This document shows positions 36,414 through 50,100 of a stretch of DNA of 64,000 nucleotides, in pieces (position 1 is the first letter of the stretch; the number at the start of each line of letters is the position of its first letter). Below the pieces are notes generated by a model, which did not search any database, was not told the origin of the DNA, and saw only the letters and a list, made by a program, of their open reading frames with translations. The stretch is from positions 11,887,001-11,951,000 of the forward strand of contig JBBMOA010000013.1 of NCBI GenBank assembly GCA_037954235.1. The letters are read 5' to 3'. A program made the translations under genes and the position numbers. This DNA comes from Aulostomus chinensis (lineage: Eukaryota; Chordata; Actinopteri; Syngnathiformes; Aulostomidae).

Positions 36414-38145
36414 TTTGTCCAAAGATGTGCCTACGGTCTTGTGTAATAAACAACAGCGATTTTTTTGATGAACCGGTTCAGCCACAATTCAATAAATATA
36501 CGTATTAACGCTACACATGTTTACACTCCACAGGAAGCAGGGACATTCTTCTACGGAAAGCTGGAGAAGTCAAACCTGACGGAGGCGATGCGGAAAGTCG
36601 AATTACAAAGCGCTTGCACACATATTCCGTATTACGTCGCAGAGACAATCCAGCAAACGGCATATCAATGAAACCAAGAACATAAAGATAGAAAACAAAC
36701 ACCACACTATTTTTTGTCAAAACTGTATTTTTTTAATCTTTCTGAACGAAAGATTTTTCACAGTATCAAAAAGTGTTTTTTGTTTTTTTTAAAAAGAAAC
36801 AAACCAGCCAACATACACTTGGCGATTATTGGTATAGTATAAATCTACATTCAAAACATTAAGATAATCTTTTCTAATTGAACAGAACCTGGAGAGCATC
36901 AGAGATGATAAATGAAAACAAAAATCTCAGCACAAATTCGGGAAAGAAATCATCCAACTAAAACATGGTTATTGGTGAAAAATGCCACGGCCTTTTGTCC
37001 TACAAGTGTCTTCTACGAGATTTATCCAGACTTCATATAGGCTAACTGAGGAGGAGGATGCCATAAGATACAGGAGTGAAATGTATGCTAAGGTTACACA
37101 CGGCCTCCAGAAATGCATGACACAGGCTCAAAAGGGCCCAAAATAATAACTCAGTATGTACAAGCATTTGAATTAATGGCGCCAAATTCTGTGTGATGGT
37201 TCCAATGTTAAAACAAACATTGCACGCTGTTGTATTTATCTGTGATATAGCAGATGTAGTGTAAACCGGGATCATGGACTCTCTTCTACTGGACAAGTGT
37301 TGACAAGGCATTGAGTAACAGACCAAGACTGAGTTACAGCATATAACAAGAGTATTGTTTAAATTAATACTACAGAAGTACTGACAGTGAAGGACTCAAG
37401 GGCAGTGTGTGTTGTTTTTTTTTACACTTCATGACTGGAGACATATTGTATTCATTAAATTCTATCGTTATGGTACGTTTCACACAGAAAATTAATCTTC
37501 TCATTGTAACTGTTGGGAGTACACTGATGTATTTTTTTAAATCCAATTCCATTTCACTGTTTCATACAAAAAAGTGGTTGTCATGTCACGTTTCTTAAGA
37601 GAAGTTAACATACCAAATCAAACTACCGTTGACCGGAGCGCACTGGCGTTTCTGCTCGTGGGGAACCATTGAGAATACATGACGTTTCTAGTGAAGCCGA
37701 TGTGGTGGGCGAGAAACGACCAATGCAGAATGTGATGGCTGATGAGCAACAACATCTTTCCAGAACCATTTTAAAACCATTCAGAAGTTTAACAACGTTA
37801 AAATGTCAGATTTGTGATAAAAACATTTATTTGATGTAAGGTAATTTATACATACTACATATGTAAGCACATGGATGTAGTGGATTCAACACTTTTTTCC
37901 CATTTTTGCATCTCTCATTTAGTGAACATTGCAATCATAGTAAAAAGGTAGAGTTGGCCGTATCGATTACACCCCCCGGCTTGTTTGCCAAAAGTCTTCT
38001 GAATGGATAGAGTGATTTTTGAACCAGGGTCCCTTAGCGAACTTGGGAAGAGAAGAAAACAGGGAATGAGAGAAGGCCTCGAGCCAACAGGGCTCTGCTG
38101 AAAGAGTTTGTGGTGTGAAGCCGGATTTTCTGGCACTCGTCCAAG
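36414..38145. other. ddx41 promoter and fam193b 3' UTR interval
   Basis: No coding exon. Next to 36414 is the ddx41 5' leader and promoter. A minus-strand AATAAA (TTTATT at 37826-37831) sits 315 bases past the fam193b stop and probably ends its transcript. The remainder is AT-rich and featureless. Confidence 0.5.
37826..37831 (-). terminator. candidate polyadenylation signal, fam193b
   Basis: TTTATT on the plus strand reads AATAAA on the minus strand, 315 bases beyond the fam193b stop codon. It is the nearest canonical hexamer, and the actual cleavage site cannot be seen. Confidence 0.5.
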
Positions 38146-41100
38146 TTATTGAGCAGCGTTGGAAGGAACCTTTTTGAGGCTGAAGTTGGACCAATTCACT
38201 GCTACCTTCTGACGTGTTTGTTTTGCAGAATCGAGGCAAAACCTGAAGGGAGCAGAAGCAAATGGGCAAAATACCACGTTTTAGTGACAGTTGATACCCA
38301 TCAATGTAATCTCATACACTGCTGTGCTGACTCTACCTTTTGAAGTATTCCACTTCCCGATCAATCTCATCCATTTCTGTTGGATCCACATCTTTGGGAA
38401 GAAATACGTCATCTAAGGAATAAAAATTAGATGCTTAATGTTTAAGGTCAATTCCAATCACCCATGTTATCCTACAGATGGCAATATTCTCTCGTACCGA
38501 TAGCGCTGCTGGATTTTTCCCCCTTGTTCTTGTTCTTCTTGTTCTTCCCCTTCGACTGCATCTGCTGCTGTACATTTGCTGGAATGGTGGGCAGAGCTTT
38601 GCTTTCTGAATCCTGCTCGCATCGCAACCCTCGTATCTCTGTGTCACTTTTCGCTTTTTGTGCATTCAAGAGGCTGCCGTTTGCTACGGTAGCTGCATTT
38701 CTGGATGATTTCCCCTCCTCAGCTTTCTTAGGCCCATTTCTCTGGCTGTCTGTTGAGTTCTGCAGAGGCTGTTTGCTCCCAACTTTTGAGCCAATTTCAG
38801 GTGTCTTCGACTCATTGTTTTTAGAACAGTGCTCTGAAACGGGCTGCTCCTGTTTTTGCTGTTGCTTTTTATTCTTCTTTGACTTTGTACCACCATTTCC
38901 AATGGCGGCGTTCTTAGGATCGGGGATGTCCTCGTTTGATTTAGCTGTTGCTTGGGCTGGCACCTGTGGTGAACTGTCGGATCCTGTAGAAGTGCTTCTT
39001 TCTGGGGAGCGGACCCTTATGAGCTTTGAGAGACTAGGCGTAGTGTGCAACCGCTGGATGTCCTTGGATCCACCTGTCACCCCTGTTGCCGTGGTGGTGG
39101 CATTAGGGGATGAGACAGTGGTTGTGTCCACCCATCCATTAACCAGGTCCAGACGGGTCTTAAAGGTTCCCAGTGAAAGAGGGGAGAGGTCAAGGTCTAT
39201 CTGTGGCAGGTCCGAGGAGCCATTGAGATGAGACAGTAAATGGTTGCCCTCCAATGTGGCTGCCTTTTTTGGGAAGTCATTGACATCCAGGTTGAGGTCG
39301 TACATGCTAAATGAGGCCCGGATTGAGTCTTTGATGGTGTTCTTAATCTCCTCCAGCCGACTTGTGAGAAAACTATTGACGCGTTCCAGCTCTAGCTGAG
39401 GCCAGTCCAGCAAACGACTGGCTTCAGAACCATCAGGGATGGGTTCGTCATTGGGCTCTGATGAATTGGAGTGGGGGTCACTGCCTGCAGCACCCATGAT
39501 GCCCTGCTGAGCTTTTTCCTGAAAAAGACATCACAAGGACAATCACAACATGTGATGGTGATGATGATGACAACTGGTATTTCTGGACTCAAACCTCATT
39601 CAGTTTCTAAGGATGAAATGTGTCCAAGTGTCAGGTACTTCAAGTCAGTGTCAAATGTTTATTCAGATGCATGATCTTGTAGTGAGCTGTGGCTGCATAT
39701 ATGCAGCATTTTGTGCTCTTTTGAGGTTGTTTTGCCAAATTCTAAAAAGAATAAATCAGAAAAATAGGAGATTAAAAAAAAAATCACCATTTTTCAATAA
39801 CTCTGATGACGTGAATTTCAAACACCTCTGAATGAGAAGATATTTGTGTGGAAGACGACTGCATACAATTTCCAAAAATGTGTCTTTGTCTCCACACAGC
39901 ATGCAATATGGCTAATACTCACTGGCGTAAAATAACTACTAACTGGCCAACAGAGTAATTCCTTAAGACTTCATGTTTCTCTGGTAGGTGGCTGTAGAGG
40001 GCCAAGACCGCCTCTCCCCCTTCTACTCTTAGTTACAGCCACGTGCAACGTCTGTTATACCATTTTCAGGTGAAAATACGTATTTGTATCCTTGTTAATT
40101 TGTTCCAAACCAGTAAATGGAAATATACTTGATTCCTTAACATGTGAATGACAACTGAGTAGAAAAATGATAGAGACATTTACTGTAGCACAAACTACCC
40201 CAGGGGCAGAGGTGGAGGGTCACAGCTTGTGTAATCCCTGTGAAGTTCTTGCGTTTATACAGTAGAGAGACAAAAAATCCAAAAGGGAATGTTGACTTAT
40301 TAAGGCATTGCTTAGTTATTGATACCAATACTCAAGAATCAAGCAGGCAAGATGTTCCATGATACCACACTCCAAAACACACACAAATGAAAAATATTCA
40401 GAAAGAAAGGGGAAAAAATAACAAGTAGTACTGTTTTAAAGTTAGCATACCTTCTTCTTTTGTTTGTGTCGAGCCCGTTTGGCAGCCTTGGCACTGTTCA
40501 CAGGTTTGGGCTCAGAACTGTTGATGAAGTCCAGCAACTCATCCACGTCTCGGTTGTCAATGGCGCCGGTCACCGTTAGTTCTGAGTCCTGACGCTGGGG
40601 TAGCTCCTCTTTACGTCGGGTCAGGCGTGACCGGAGTTTCTCTCGAATCTCAGCATAGTTCCGGCTAGTTGGTGCAGCTGGAGGCTAAGACCAAATTATC
40701 CATCAATAGTTAATGGACATATGACAGTACTGATAACTTTTTGTTTTAAATGAAAAAAATCAGAATCAAGAGAGACAAAGAAGTTCCAAAATACCGCATT
40801 GTGCCCAAAGAACTCGCAGTAGCAGCAGTCACAGTACTTCCCATCCTTCTGGTTGGTGGAAGAGGAGGCACATGAGCTCCTCTCAGAGCTGCTGTCTTCG
40901 TCCTCCCCCTCCTCCAGCTCTGATGACGGGTGGCACAACGCCCCATTTGTCATTTTGTGCCCCTTACATGCCTGGTCCCTACAGGGAAAAAAAGGATTGA
41001 AGGTCTCAGGAGGCCTTTGTATACTGAACTAACACATGCACAGAAGTAAACTTTCACTACTACATTGTATGGGTACTGACCTGCAGGCCCCAGGTGTCAG

Positions 41101-44100
41101 ATGGCCTACGTTTGAGGGAGCCACTGTTCCTGCACTGTGACCGTTACAGGGGTGGTTGCAGCCCATAGACGTGCCAAGTTTGCTGTGTTGTGTGTTCACG
41201 GCGGGAATGTGGGAGTTTTTGCACGGGCTGGCCTTGTGAACAGATGTTGGGCTGTCTGGACTGGGAGAAGAGAGTTTAGCTGTTGGGCCATGCAGGTTTG
41301 GTACCATTGGAGAGAAGGGGGCATGGTTTGCAACACCAGTGGCAGAGGAAGAGGTTACATGGCTGTGCTGCCCAGAGCTCGGCTTTGGGGGCAGGAGGGA
41401 GGAATGCTGGGAAGACAGACCGGTGGGACTATTGGGGGGTACCGACAAGTCCGTGTGCTGATGATGGTCGCTGGGGTGGAAGGCTTCACCTGGATGAAGG
41501 AGAACACGCGTCAGAGGTTTTTATACAACGTATACTGTCAGAGACTCCCTGAACTGTGTTGCTTCGTTTGTTTGCTATTGTGCGGGTAGAAGTTAAACAC
41601 ACTGAGGTGAACCGAGGCCGTGATGACACAGAAATTCACTTCTGTTCCACTGCAAAGTGGACTGAACTCTAAGACAGAGGCACAAGCCACACATGCATGC
41701 ACACAAACGCATACATGCGCACGCACACGCGCGCACACACACACACCTTTAAACAGCCCTTTAGGGGTCGACCAAAATGTCCTCACAGCGCTGGTGTTTC
41801 GTCAAGGGTTGTTTCACACAGGAACCCCAAGTCATTGCCACAGCATCACTACCAGGCACCACCATGTACAACAAGACTAAATCATTTTCTCTTCAGTTGA
41901 GTATCCACATCTCAGTCCTACATCCTCATGGGGGTCCCTGTATGACTGAGATGATGATGGAATGGAACGCTAACATTTTTTGCCAAGTTTCTAGCATAAA
42001 AGGATTTACTCCCAGCACCACATGCGTGAGGGGGAGCATGTTGTCTCCTACATCTCAGTTGTTACTTTGCCTTTTATTAGATCTTCAAGTCTTACATTTT
42101 CTTTCAAAATGTGTCTTTTAGTCTTAATCGTATGTGACACATCAGTTGAGCAGGTGAAACAGACAATGCACAACTAGTTTAAAAACACAAACAAACATTT
42201 AGGGTTTGACGACAAGTGGCTAAATCTGTTCACGGAAACATTTTTAAAGCATATATATGGGTTTGAATACGACTGAGTTAGTGAAGTAGCTGTAATGCGT
42301 TGAGGCTTTTCAGTTTAAAAATGCCACTACTGCTAAAGAACATAAGCTCAAATTGGCTAGCCGACTAAACTGGGACTAGATGACAGCCTTGTGACAATTG
42401 TTTCACTGACAAAAAGTTGTTTTTTTCCCACTTTGTAAGCATATTGCCCCACAATATATTTTTCTTGTCTTTGTTTTGCTCGGAACCATTGTAGAATCCA
42501 CACCTACACTTCTATGTCTATTGCACATGAGGGTTTGCCTTTCCGTCATCACCGTCACAATAGCAGACACAAGCATGCCCTGAAGTGGAATGTCGCATCA
42601 TTGTTTCATGGGATTTCTTACTGGATTTGTCTAAATACTAAGTTTGTTTTGTTCCAATGGCATTTTTTGTCTTTAAATGCTAACATTTTGACTGAATGGT
42701 AGGATTTTGGCAATATGTTGAATTTTTTTTCTGTTATTTTGGCTTCCGACATTTGTGAAAGCAAGTTATCAATGTCATTCTGCACTCCTGTTCTTGTTTT
42801 GGATCAGAAATCTGGTGCTTTCTGTCAGTAGTGCGCTTTCCCACTTTCCTAAGAGCACACATCTCCACCAGAAGGAAATACAATGTTAATGAAAATACCA
42901 ATTATGGGGATGGGCACACTTAATCAATGATGGATAATTCACCGTGAAGTGGTTTGTCAATCACTTGAAATTTCATCGATCGAAGGGGGCTGCGTTGCCC
43001 GATTTCTATTAGTTGGAGCAACCACACATCTTACCATCAGGGGGCGATATTTAACCTGTTTTAAGAGACAGAAGAAGAAATGGAGCTACTCTGCTCCCTA
43101 TTGCTGCTGCTGTGACCTCTTCATGTTTATGTTAGCAGCAGCCGCAGCTAACATAAACATGAAGAGGTCACAGCGAAGTTGGGTTTATTGTAAACACTAC
43201 AAAGTCGTGTATGAGTATAATATGAGTATATATGTATGACAATGACTCCAATGATGTACTGCTTGAACAACGTACACCCGTGCGTGGTTAACGTCGATGT
43301 TTGCCCCCCGTCTCAACCTAGCATCACCCAGGTGTCAGCACGAATCTACAAATGTACTGAGACTGGATTCCCAAGAGTAGTCAAAATCAGACTCTCCGCA
43401 CCTGGTGGCGTTGGTCGACGGCACATGGTCTTGAAATGCTTGGGAGTGGTCTTACAGAGGTCTGCTGAGGTAGACAGGGGGTTCCCAGCAGAGGATCCAC
43501 TGGAATTCTGGATAGAAGGGTGACTGTAGGGACACACTTTGGCTCCCGACGTTTTAGCGGATTTCCCAGGTGCTTCGTGGAGCCCTCTTTTCTCATGACA
43601 GGCGGATCCTGATGAAATACCTGCATGAGGACAATGAAACACTAAATGAGTGTGTGGAGCCAGACTGTTGTCTCGCAGATCTTGTTCACGAGTTGTACAT
43701 ATTCAGAGAAACACTCCAGTTTATGTGACTTTGAATTGACGTTTATGTGCAATCAAAATCAAGAAAAAACATTGGCAATATTTAAAACTGAGTTTGCCAA
43801 CCAGACCTCTTTGCCGGTCAAATGTACGAGAATAAGAAGGCAGAGAGGAGAAATCTGGAGTTTATTTATATGAGTTGTACTTTTTGCCTTTTATATACTG
43901 ACATTTTGTACCCCCAGAAGCAGATAAGCATGTGACTCACTTCCTATAAATTACAAAATCTTCTTGAGTTGAACTTTCAGGGATTTGTTTTTTTTAACTG
44001 AACAATAAAAAAACAACAAATTAATTTTTCTCCCAACTCCCTGTGATTAGTAATATTTACCGTTAACTTTCTACCCCTCTGTAGCCCCATTGCCAGAACA

Positions 44101-47100
44101 GATGACTTTGATTTTACTTCACTTAAAATTGTTCTGTGATGTCTAATGTAGTTTTCTCATTGTTCATCCCGCTGGAGACAGTCTGCGCTGCACCAAACGT
44201 AACAGATTTGAGTTAAATTCTAAAATTAATGTTGCCTGGTGTGGAAGGCCATAGCTCCCCTGAACTACTAAGACGTCGCAAGTTAAGCATCGAGTAACTG
44301 GTAAAGTGAGAAATGACAAGAGACCAGAAGCGAACAGGAAGACAGAAGCACAGCTGTCTGACCGAGCGGTGCGTCTCTCGGTCTCATTTTCAGATTCAAG
44401 TCTCCCCTCAACAATAAAGTTTTATAGCATTTCTCTGCGATTAGCCAAAAGCCAAAAGTAATGACCAATAATAAAGTAAATGGTAAATATGTCAAAAACA
44501 CTGGGCTGTACTAACTCCTGTTTCTAATGCAATACGATATGATTCAATTATGGAGGAAATAAGTTTTGATGCAACAAGTAAAGCCACCTCAATGTTTGAA
44601 TTCCAGAATGTTCTTACTATAAGATATTAATGAGGATAAACAATAGCTGCTTCAATTTACTTTCTATCCAAATATAGGAGGGTTGGGGTGGTACTGTGGG
44701 GGGGGGGGGGGTGGAGCCTATCCCCGCTGACATTGGGTGAGGGGCAGGGGTTCACCCAAGACGGGTCGCCAGTCCATCACAGGGCCATCAGAAGCAATTA
44801 GGGGTTCAGTATCTTGCTCAAGGATACGTAAACGGTCACCGGAGGAAGTGAGGATCAAACCAGCGACCCCACGGTTGCTAGACGACCACTCTGCCTCTGA
44901 GCCATGCCGCCCCCTCCAGCTCAGTTCAAGCCTGCTATTACAGCGTCCTGATCACTAGCAGACAGCTGTAAATACACAAGTTCACGCCTGCTATCACAAC
45001 ACCAGCTCACATCAGATCTCACTTCCCTGATACAGACGTAAATTAAATCAACATCATTTGTCTTTGCAGATCAAAAATATTGCTGTCTTCATGACTGTCT
45101 TATTAACCCACAAAAGTTTGTATCTGAGTAGATTTGCTCAAATTGTGTAAAAGAAAAAAATAACATGTCAATTCCACATGCATTCATTTGGAGTGATGAC
45201 ATTTCCAATCCCATCGAAGAAAATAAGATCTTGTTCATTGTTTATAGAGAGAGAGAGAGACGGAGAGAGAGAGACGGAGAGAGAGGAGAGAGAGACAGGG
45301 AGAGAGAGAGACGGAGAGAGAGAGACAGGGAGAGAGAGAGACAGGGAGAAAGGAGAGAGAAAGACAGAGAGAGAGACAGGGAGAGAGGAGAGAGAGAGAC
45401 AGGGAGAGAGAGAGAGAGGAGAGAGAGACAGAGAGAGGAGAGAGGGAGGAGAGACAGAGAGAGAGAGACAGAGAGAGAGAGGAGAGAGAGAGACAGGGAG
45501 AGAGAGAGAGACGGAGAGAGAGAGACAGGGAGAGAGAGAGACAGGGAGAAAGGAGAGAGAAAGACAGAGAGAGAGACAGGGAGAGAGGAGAGAGAGAGAC
45601 AGGGAGACAGAGAGAGAGGAGAGAGAGACAGAGAGAGAGGAGAGAGGGAGGAGAGACAGAGAGAGAGAGACAGAGAGAGAGACAGAGAGAGAGAGACAGA
45701 GAGAGGAGAGAGGGAGAGAGACAGAGAGAGAGAGGAGAGAGAGAGGAGAGAGAGAGGAGAGAGAGAGGAGAGAGAGACAGAGAGATGTAGCAGCAATGCT
45801 CTTCAAGTGCCACATCAGACAGATAATAAAATCAAATTAAAACACAGACGGAGTACATTTCTAAGCAGATTCCTGGAAAACCAAACCAAGCAAGTTTTTG
45901 ACCCACTCGTTATATATCTCCATGGGCTTTTCTCAATCATCACACATCATAAAATAATACTACAAACAATAATAACACAGAGCCACTGTTGGCATGCAAA
46001 ACACTGGCTGGCCCTGGAGCCACGTCAGTCCCACACCATCTACGCATGTAGTCCCAGTGATCGGTCCCAGTGGGTTCACACCTGTTCTTACAGTGTAATC
46101 AATAACTCAGGACCAATGTTGCTGCGGTGATAAAACTCAGAATAAGTTAATTTGTCCTTAAAAAAAATGATGGTGTTTTAAATATATGTTAACTAGATTG
46201 CAGAAATGTTTCATCCCAGCAATCGCGATGTTGATCTGTGTGGGTTCACAACAGTTAAAAAAAAAAAAGCATGCGATTTAAATTAGGTATATGTGTGTGC
46301 ACACCAGTGCGACAGCCTGTCCTCCGAGTGTGTGAGAACACAGCGATGCGTTTGCGAGTATTACGCCACGAGACAAGATCTCAAGGAGACCTCGAGAAAT
46401 GGCCTCCATGACAGAGGACTGGGACCTGGTGCCTGGACGGATGCGATCACCTATGTTCACGTTTATCCCCGAGCTGTACAAAAAAGACGCCCAAGGGAAG
46501 CCATGGCTGCGTTAGCGTGTGTGAGGAGCATCAGGTTGCCATGACTACTGCCAATGCTAGTAAGTTTACAGGAGTGCCACGCTGTAACTGTCTCTGCAAG
46601 ACCGCCTTTATTTTCATGAGGAATTGCTGTTTTTTTTCTCTACTAAACCCAGTTAAATGGACTCCGTTTCATATAGCAGTGAACAAGTTTGACATGAAAT
46701 TAATGGTCGTTTGTATTTGATCTTGTTTTAATTGCAGCTCATTGTCAATATTGCGCAGACACTTGTGATGAAAATGTGCCTATTCACATTACAAACTTGT
46801 GTCTGGATTAAATATTCATAGGAGCATCACGCAGAATCTAAGAGTCAATTCCTTTTCACAGAAGACAGGAAAGCTTTCAAGAGTCAATTCATTTTTCCAG
46901 AACCACACACAAACAGCTTAATGCACATCAACAGTCTATACGAATGGATCTGAATTCTCTTTTCTAAATGCCATTAAAATGATGCAAACCTATCAATTTT
47001 CCAAATGGTCGCAACGTTTCCTAGCATGTACTTTTTAAGTGATGGACCAAGCCGTAGTATTGAATTGGAGGCATATCTTCTAATTTCGTTCTGGAAAAAT

Positions 47101-50100
47101 CTGTCACTTTGAAATATACATCTCCACAAACTGAACCCCAAGCATGGACTGTATTATAACACTTCTGTGTCAGAGAAGTAGAACATTTGAAGCTTTTACA
47201 ACTGTCTTAGTTTATCTTAGCCAAGGAAGACTGACACACAAACAAAGTGGACAAAAATGGATCGCAAATGTAAGCGAGTGAGCTAGCAGCCCACCGCGGA
47301 GCACTGATTGTAACCAAAATTTGTGGTTGAAACTGTAAATAACTTCAGCAGCCATCACTTACCTTGGGATGACAGACCTTGTTGTGAGTGCGGAGAAATG
47401 TTGTGGTTACAGTGTTCCCCCCCATTGGAGTGGGCTGAGTTCCAGAGCCCTGACAGTTTGTGGGCCGACAGGAAGGAACTTGGATCCCAATCCACAGTAC
47501 TTTGCTCCGGGTAACCGTTCCCACAGCTCTGGGACTTAAAGGAGGAAGAGTGTGACAATGGTACCTGCATAAAACAACACACACACAATTAGTTAATCGG
47601 GAGCCCGGGGGACATCTAGATTTTGGCACCCAAGTAATCACATCATGTGCTCGGTAAAACCACTAAAAGAGTGTGAATAAGTGAGTGATAACACCTTGGA
47701 AAAGCATTAATTGGTTTAAAGTGAAAAATGAATAATATTAAAAGACTGCTGGGGAGTCTGCAGCAATACCTCCCTTTGTTGCTGCTATTTTTAGCATTTG
47801 CAAGAGTGAAGCATATGAACAAAAGATCTTGTCTTTCTTTACGTGATGATAACCAGCGTCTTCAAGATTTGCATCACATGTAAAGTGGTTATGTGCAAAC
47901 TAGAAAACAAATGCACAAGTTGACTGTGTGCCCCACCAACACAAACTAAATCATCTGTGAAGAGACACAAAGTTTCAACTTGTGAACTCCAATGTGACAG
48001 ATTTATTTAGTGAGTATGCACATGCAAATGCAACGACCTCAGGTGACAGACACAAACATGTTTGAATTCAAAAAGTAAAAAGAAGTTGTGAAAAGGATCG
48101 AGCCATATGACCCAATTCAGTCCTCCTTATTTACCGGAGTGGGCTGCTCCTGGGTGCTTCGTCTCTCCTCCTCTTCCACGCTCTTGCAGCAGCTCTGACA
48201 GATCCACAGAGGCACCTCTCCCAGCAGGGACTGAGACAGCGAGGGCACCGAATCGGCAAGCTTTCGCCCCGGTGCCTCCCTCAATAAGGCCTGGGAGAGT
48301 GCGGGCACGGCATCAGCCAGCTTGGTCCCGTGGCCCCCGGGGAGTCCATTCATGGCGTTCGCCCCCCAGTCCTTAAATTCGCGGTGGCACAGGAGGCAGC
48401 AGGTGTGCATTGGCTGAGGGGGGGAACAAAAGGACGAAGAGGTCAAGTAAAGTCAATGAGTGGAAACCAAACTGTGATGCATAATTTTGCTGCTTAAATA
48501 ACAAAACCGAGTAAAGTGGATCTGCGGGGTGAGATCCAGTTCTGAAAACTCTGACACCAAAAGTCCCAGTTCAACATCAAGTGACAATTGAATTACTTAT
48601 TTTTAATCTAATGAGGCTGTGTTAGTATATACAATTAGTTTTTAGTTTAATGCAAGCACTTAGTTGCAAATAACAGTTTAATACTGCAACACATCAATGA
48701 GGGTTGAGACCACGGCTGGGCAATATGGACAAAATCCTGTATACTTTTTACAGAATACAGGGATTCTGTGGCACTGACGTAGTGATGAAGGTAACTTCTT
48801 ATTAACACAATTAGATTTCTGATTAAAAAAGTGAACCTTACCGTCACACAACCTTTAAAACTCAGATTAGATTGATTACCAATTTTCTCCATTACATTTC
48901 CCAAAATCCAAGATAATATCTCGAAAAATATTGTGATAAAGTATCGATATAATGTCCAGCCCTCGGTTAACAGCTTCGACAAACTCTTACAGGAGGTGCA
49001 GCCAAAATACTCTTTTTATTAGAGCTTTGTTAAAAAATATCTCTCAGGTAAATCAATTCTAAATGTTGATGACAGTATTCTCTGCAACACAAAAAACAGC
49101 TGCCTCACATCAGTACACTCTAACAAGAGAGAAAACTGTGTATTAGTATGTCATTAAAAAAAACCTCCACAGATGCAGTATTATTACAGGGCTGTTGACT
49201 GTCATCAGCCTCGCTTTGTTGTATGTTCATGATAAAGGAAGACAGATGCATGTCTCCCAGTTTGGCTTTGTGACACGAAATATGACATATAAGTAGATAT
49301 TACTTTTTAAATGACAGAAATCAAAAGATTTAAGCAAAGCACCACTCCAACTAAAAAGTAAATATTATGACACGTGTCAAGGCACGCAAACACACGTGGA
49401 ATAAAATGTAATTACCGACTACAAGCAGCCGCCAGACTGGTAGAGAGGTTATCTGGGTGCAGAGGCTACACCTTCTTGTAGCATGCCATCTTCACTTTTG
49501 TTAGAGTAAAAGATTCTCCTCGGCTAGGCGTTACTTTGCCCGGCATCACTAACTGAACTGCATGCAGTGACGCGATTCATATTTGACACCTTCAGCTCGC
49601 ACAGTGTGGAAGAGCAACACATTTTTCCAGCTATAAAGAGTTAAATTAAATAGTAACGTTACGATACAAGTTGAAAGTTAAACTATGTATGAACCGGCAA
49701 TCTATCTGAGCTCAGTAGCAGATTAGCTCATAGCTGCTGTGAGTGTGGTTCTGTGGATGGGTAGAAGTCAAGGTAGTAAGCACGTTTGCACCACGCTAGC
49801 AGAGGATGGTAGCCCGGCTAGCCTCCAGGCTAGCATTAGCTGGGCGGATGAACAGTTGTAGACGCTGGATATGGGACGATCTGTCCGAGGCACAATGTCA
49901 CCTGTCCGGCAGAGGAGATGGGCTGCTATGGCACACTGTCTCAAAGCCGCCCACCGGGCACCATTCTTCTGACGTTAGCTAAGTTGGATGTAATTATTTA
50001 ATTAACATTAAGGTTGCATGTCAAACGACGTGGGAGCTCTACATGTACTACTATTAGTACCAATATCTATTTTAAACAGCCATGGGTTCCGTATGACTTT

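Noticed and set aside
38464..39231. 255-codon plus-strand frame opposite fam193b exon 8
   Set aside because: Antisense shadow of a long coding exon; Phe/Ser/Val-rich with no conserved pattern.
41137..41589. 150-codon plus-strand frame opposite fam193b exon 5
   Set aside because: Antisense shadow; the minus strand frame continues the FAM193B protein in the correct splice phase.
43109..43174. Annotating the perfect hairpin as a microRNA gene
   Set aside because: No known miRNA seed is recognised and the perfect stem is atypical; no expression evidence is available, so it is left as an inverted repeat.
45165..46130. 321-codon open frame of Arg/Glu repeats, with Ser/Leu frames on the other strand
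   Set aside because: It is produced by the GA-rich satellite, which lacks stop codons in most frames. There is no domain, and it lies inside a fam193b intron.
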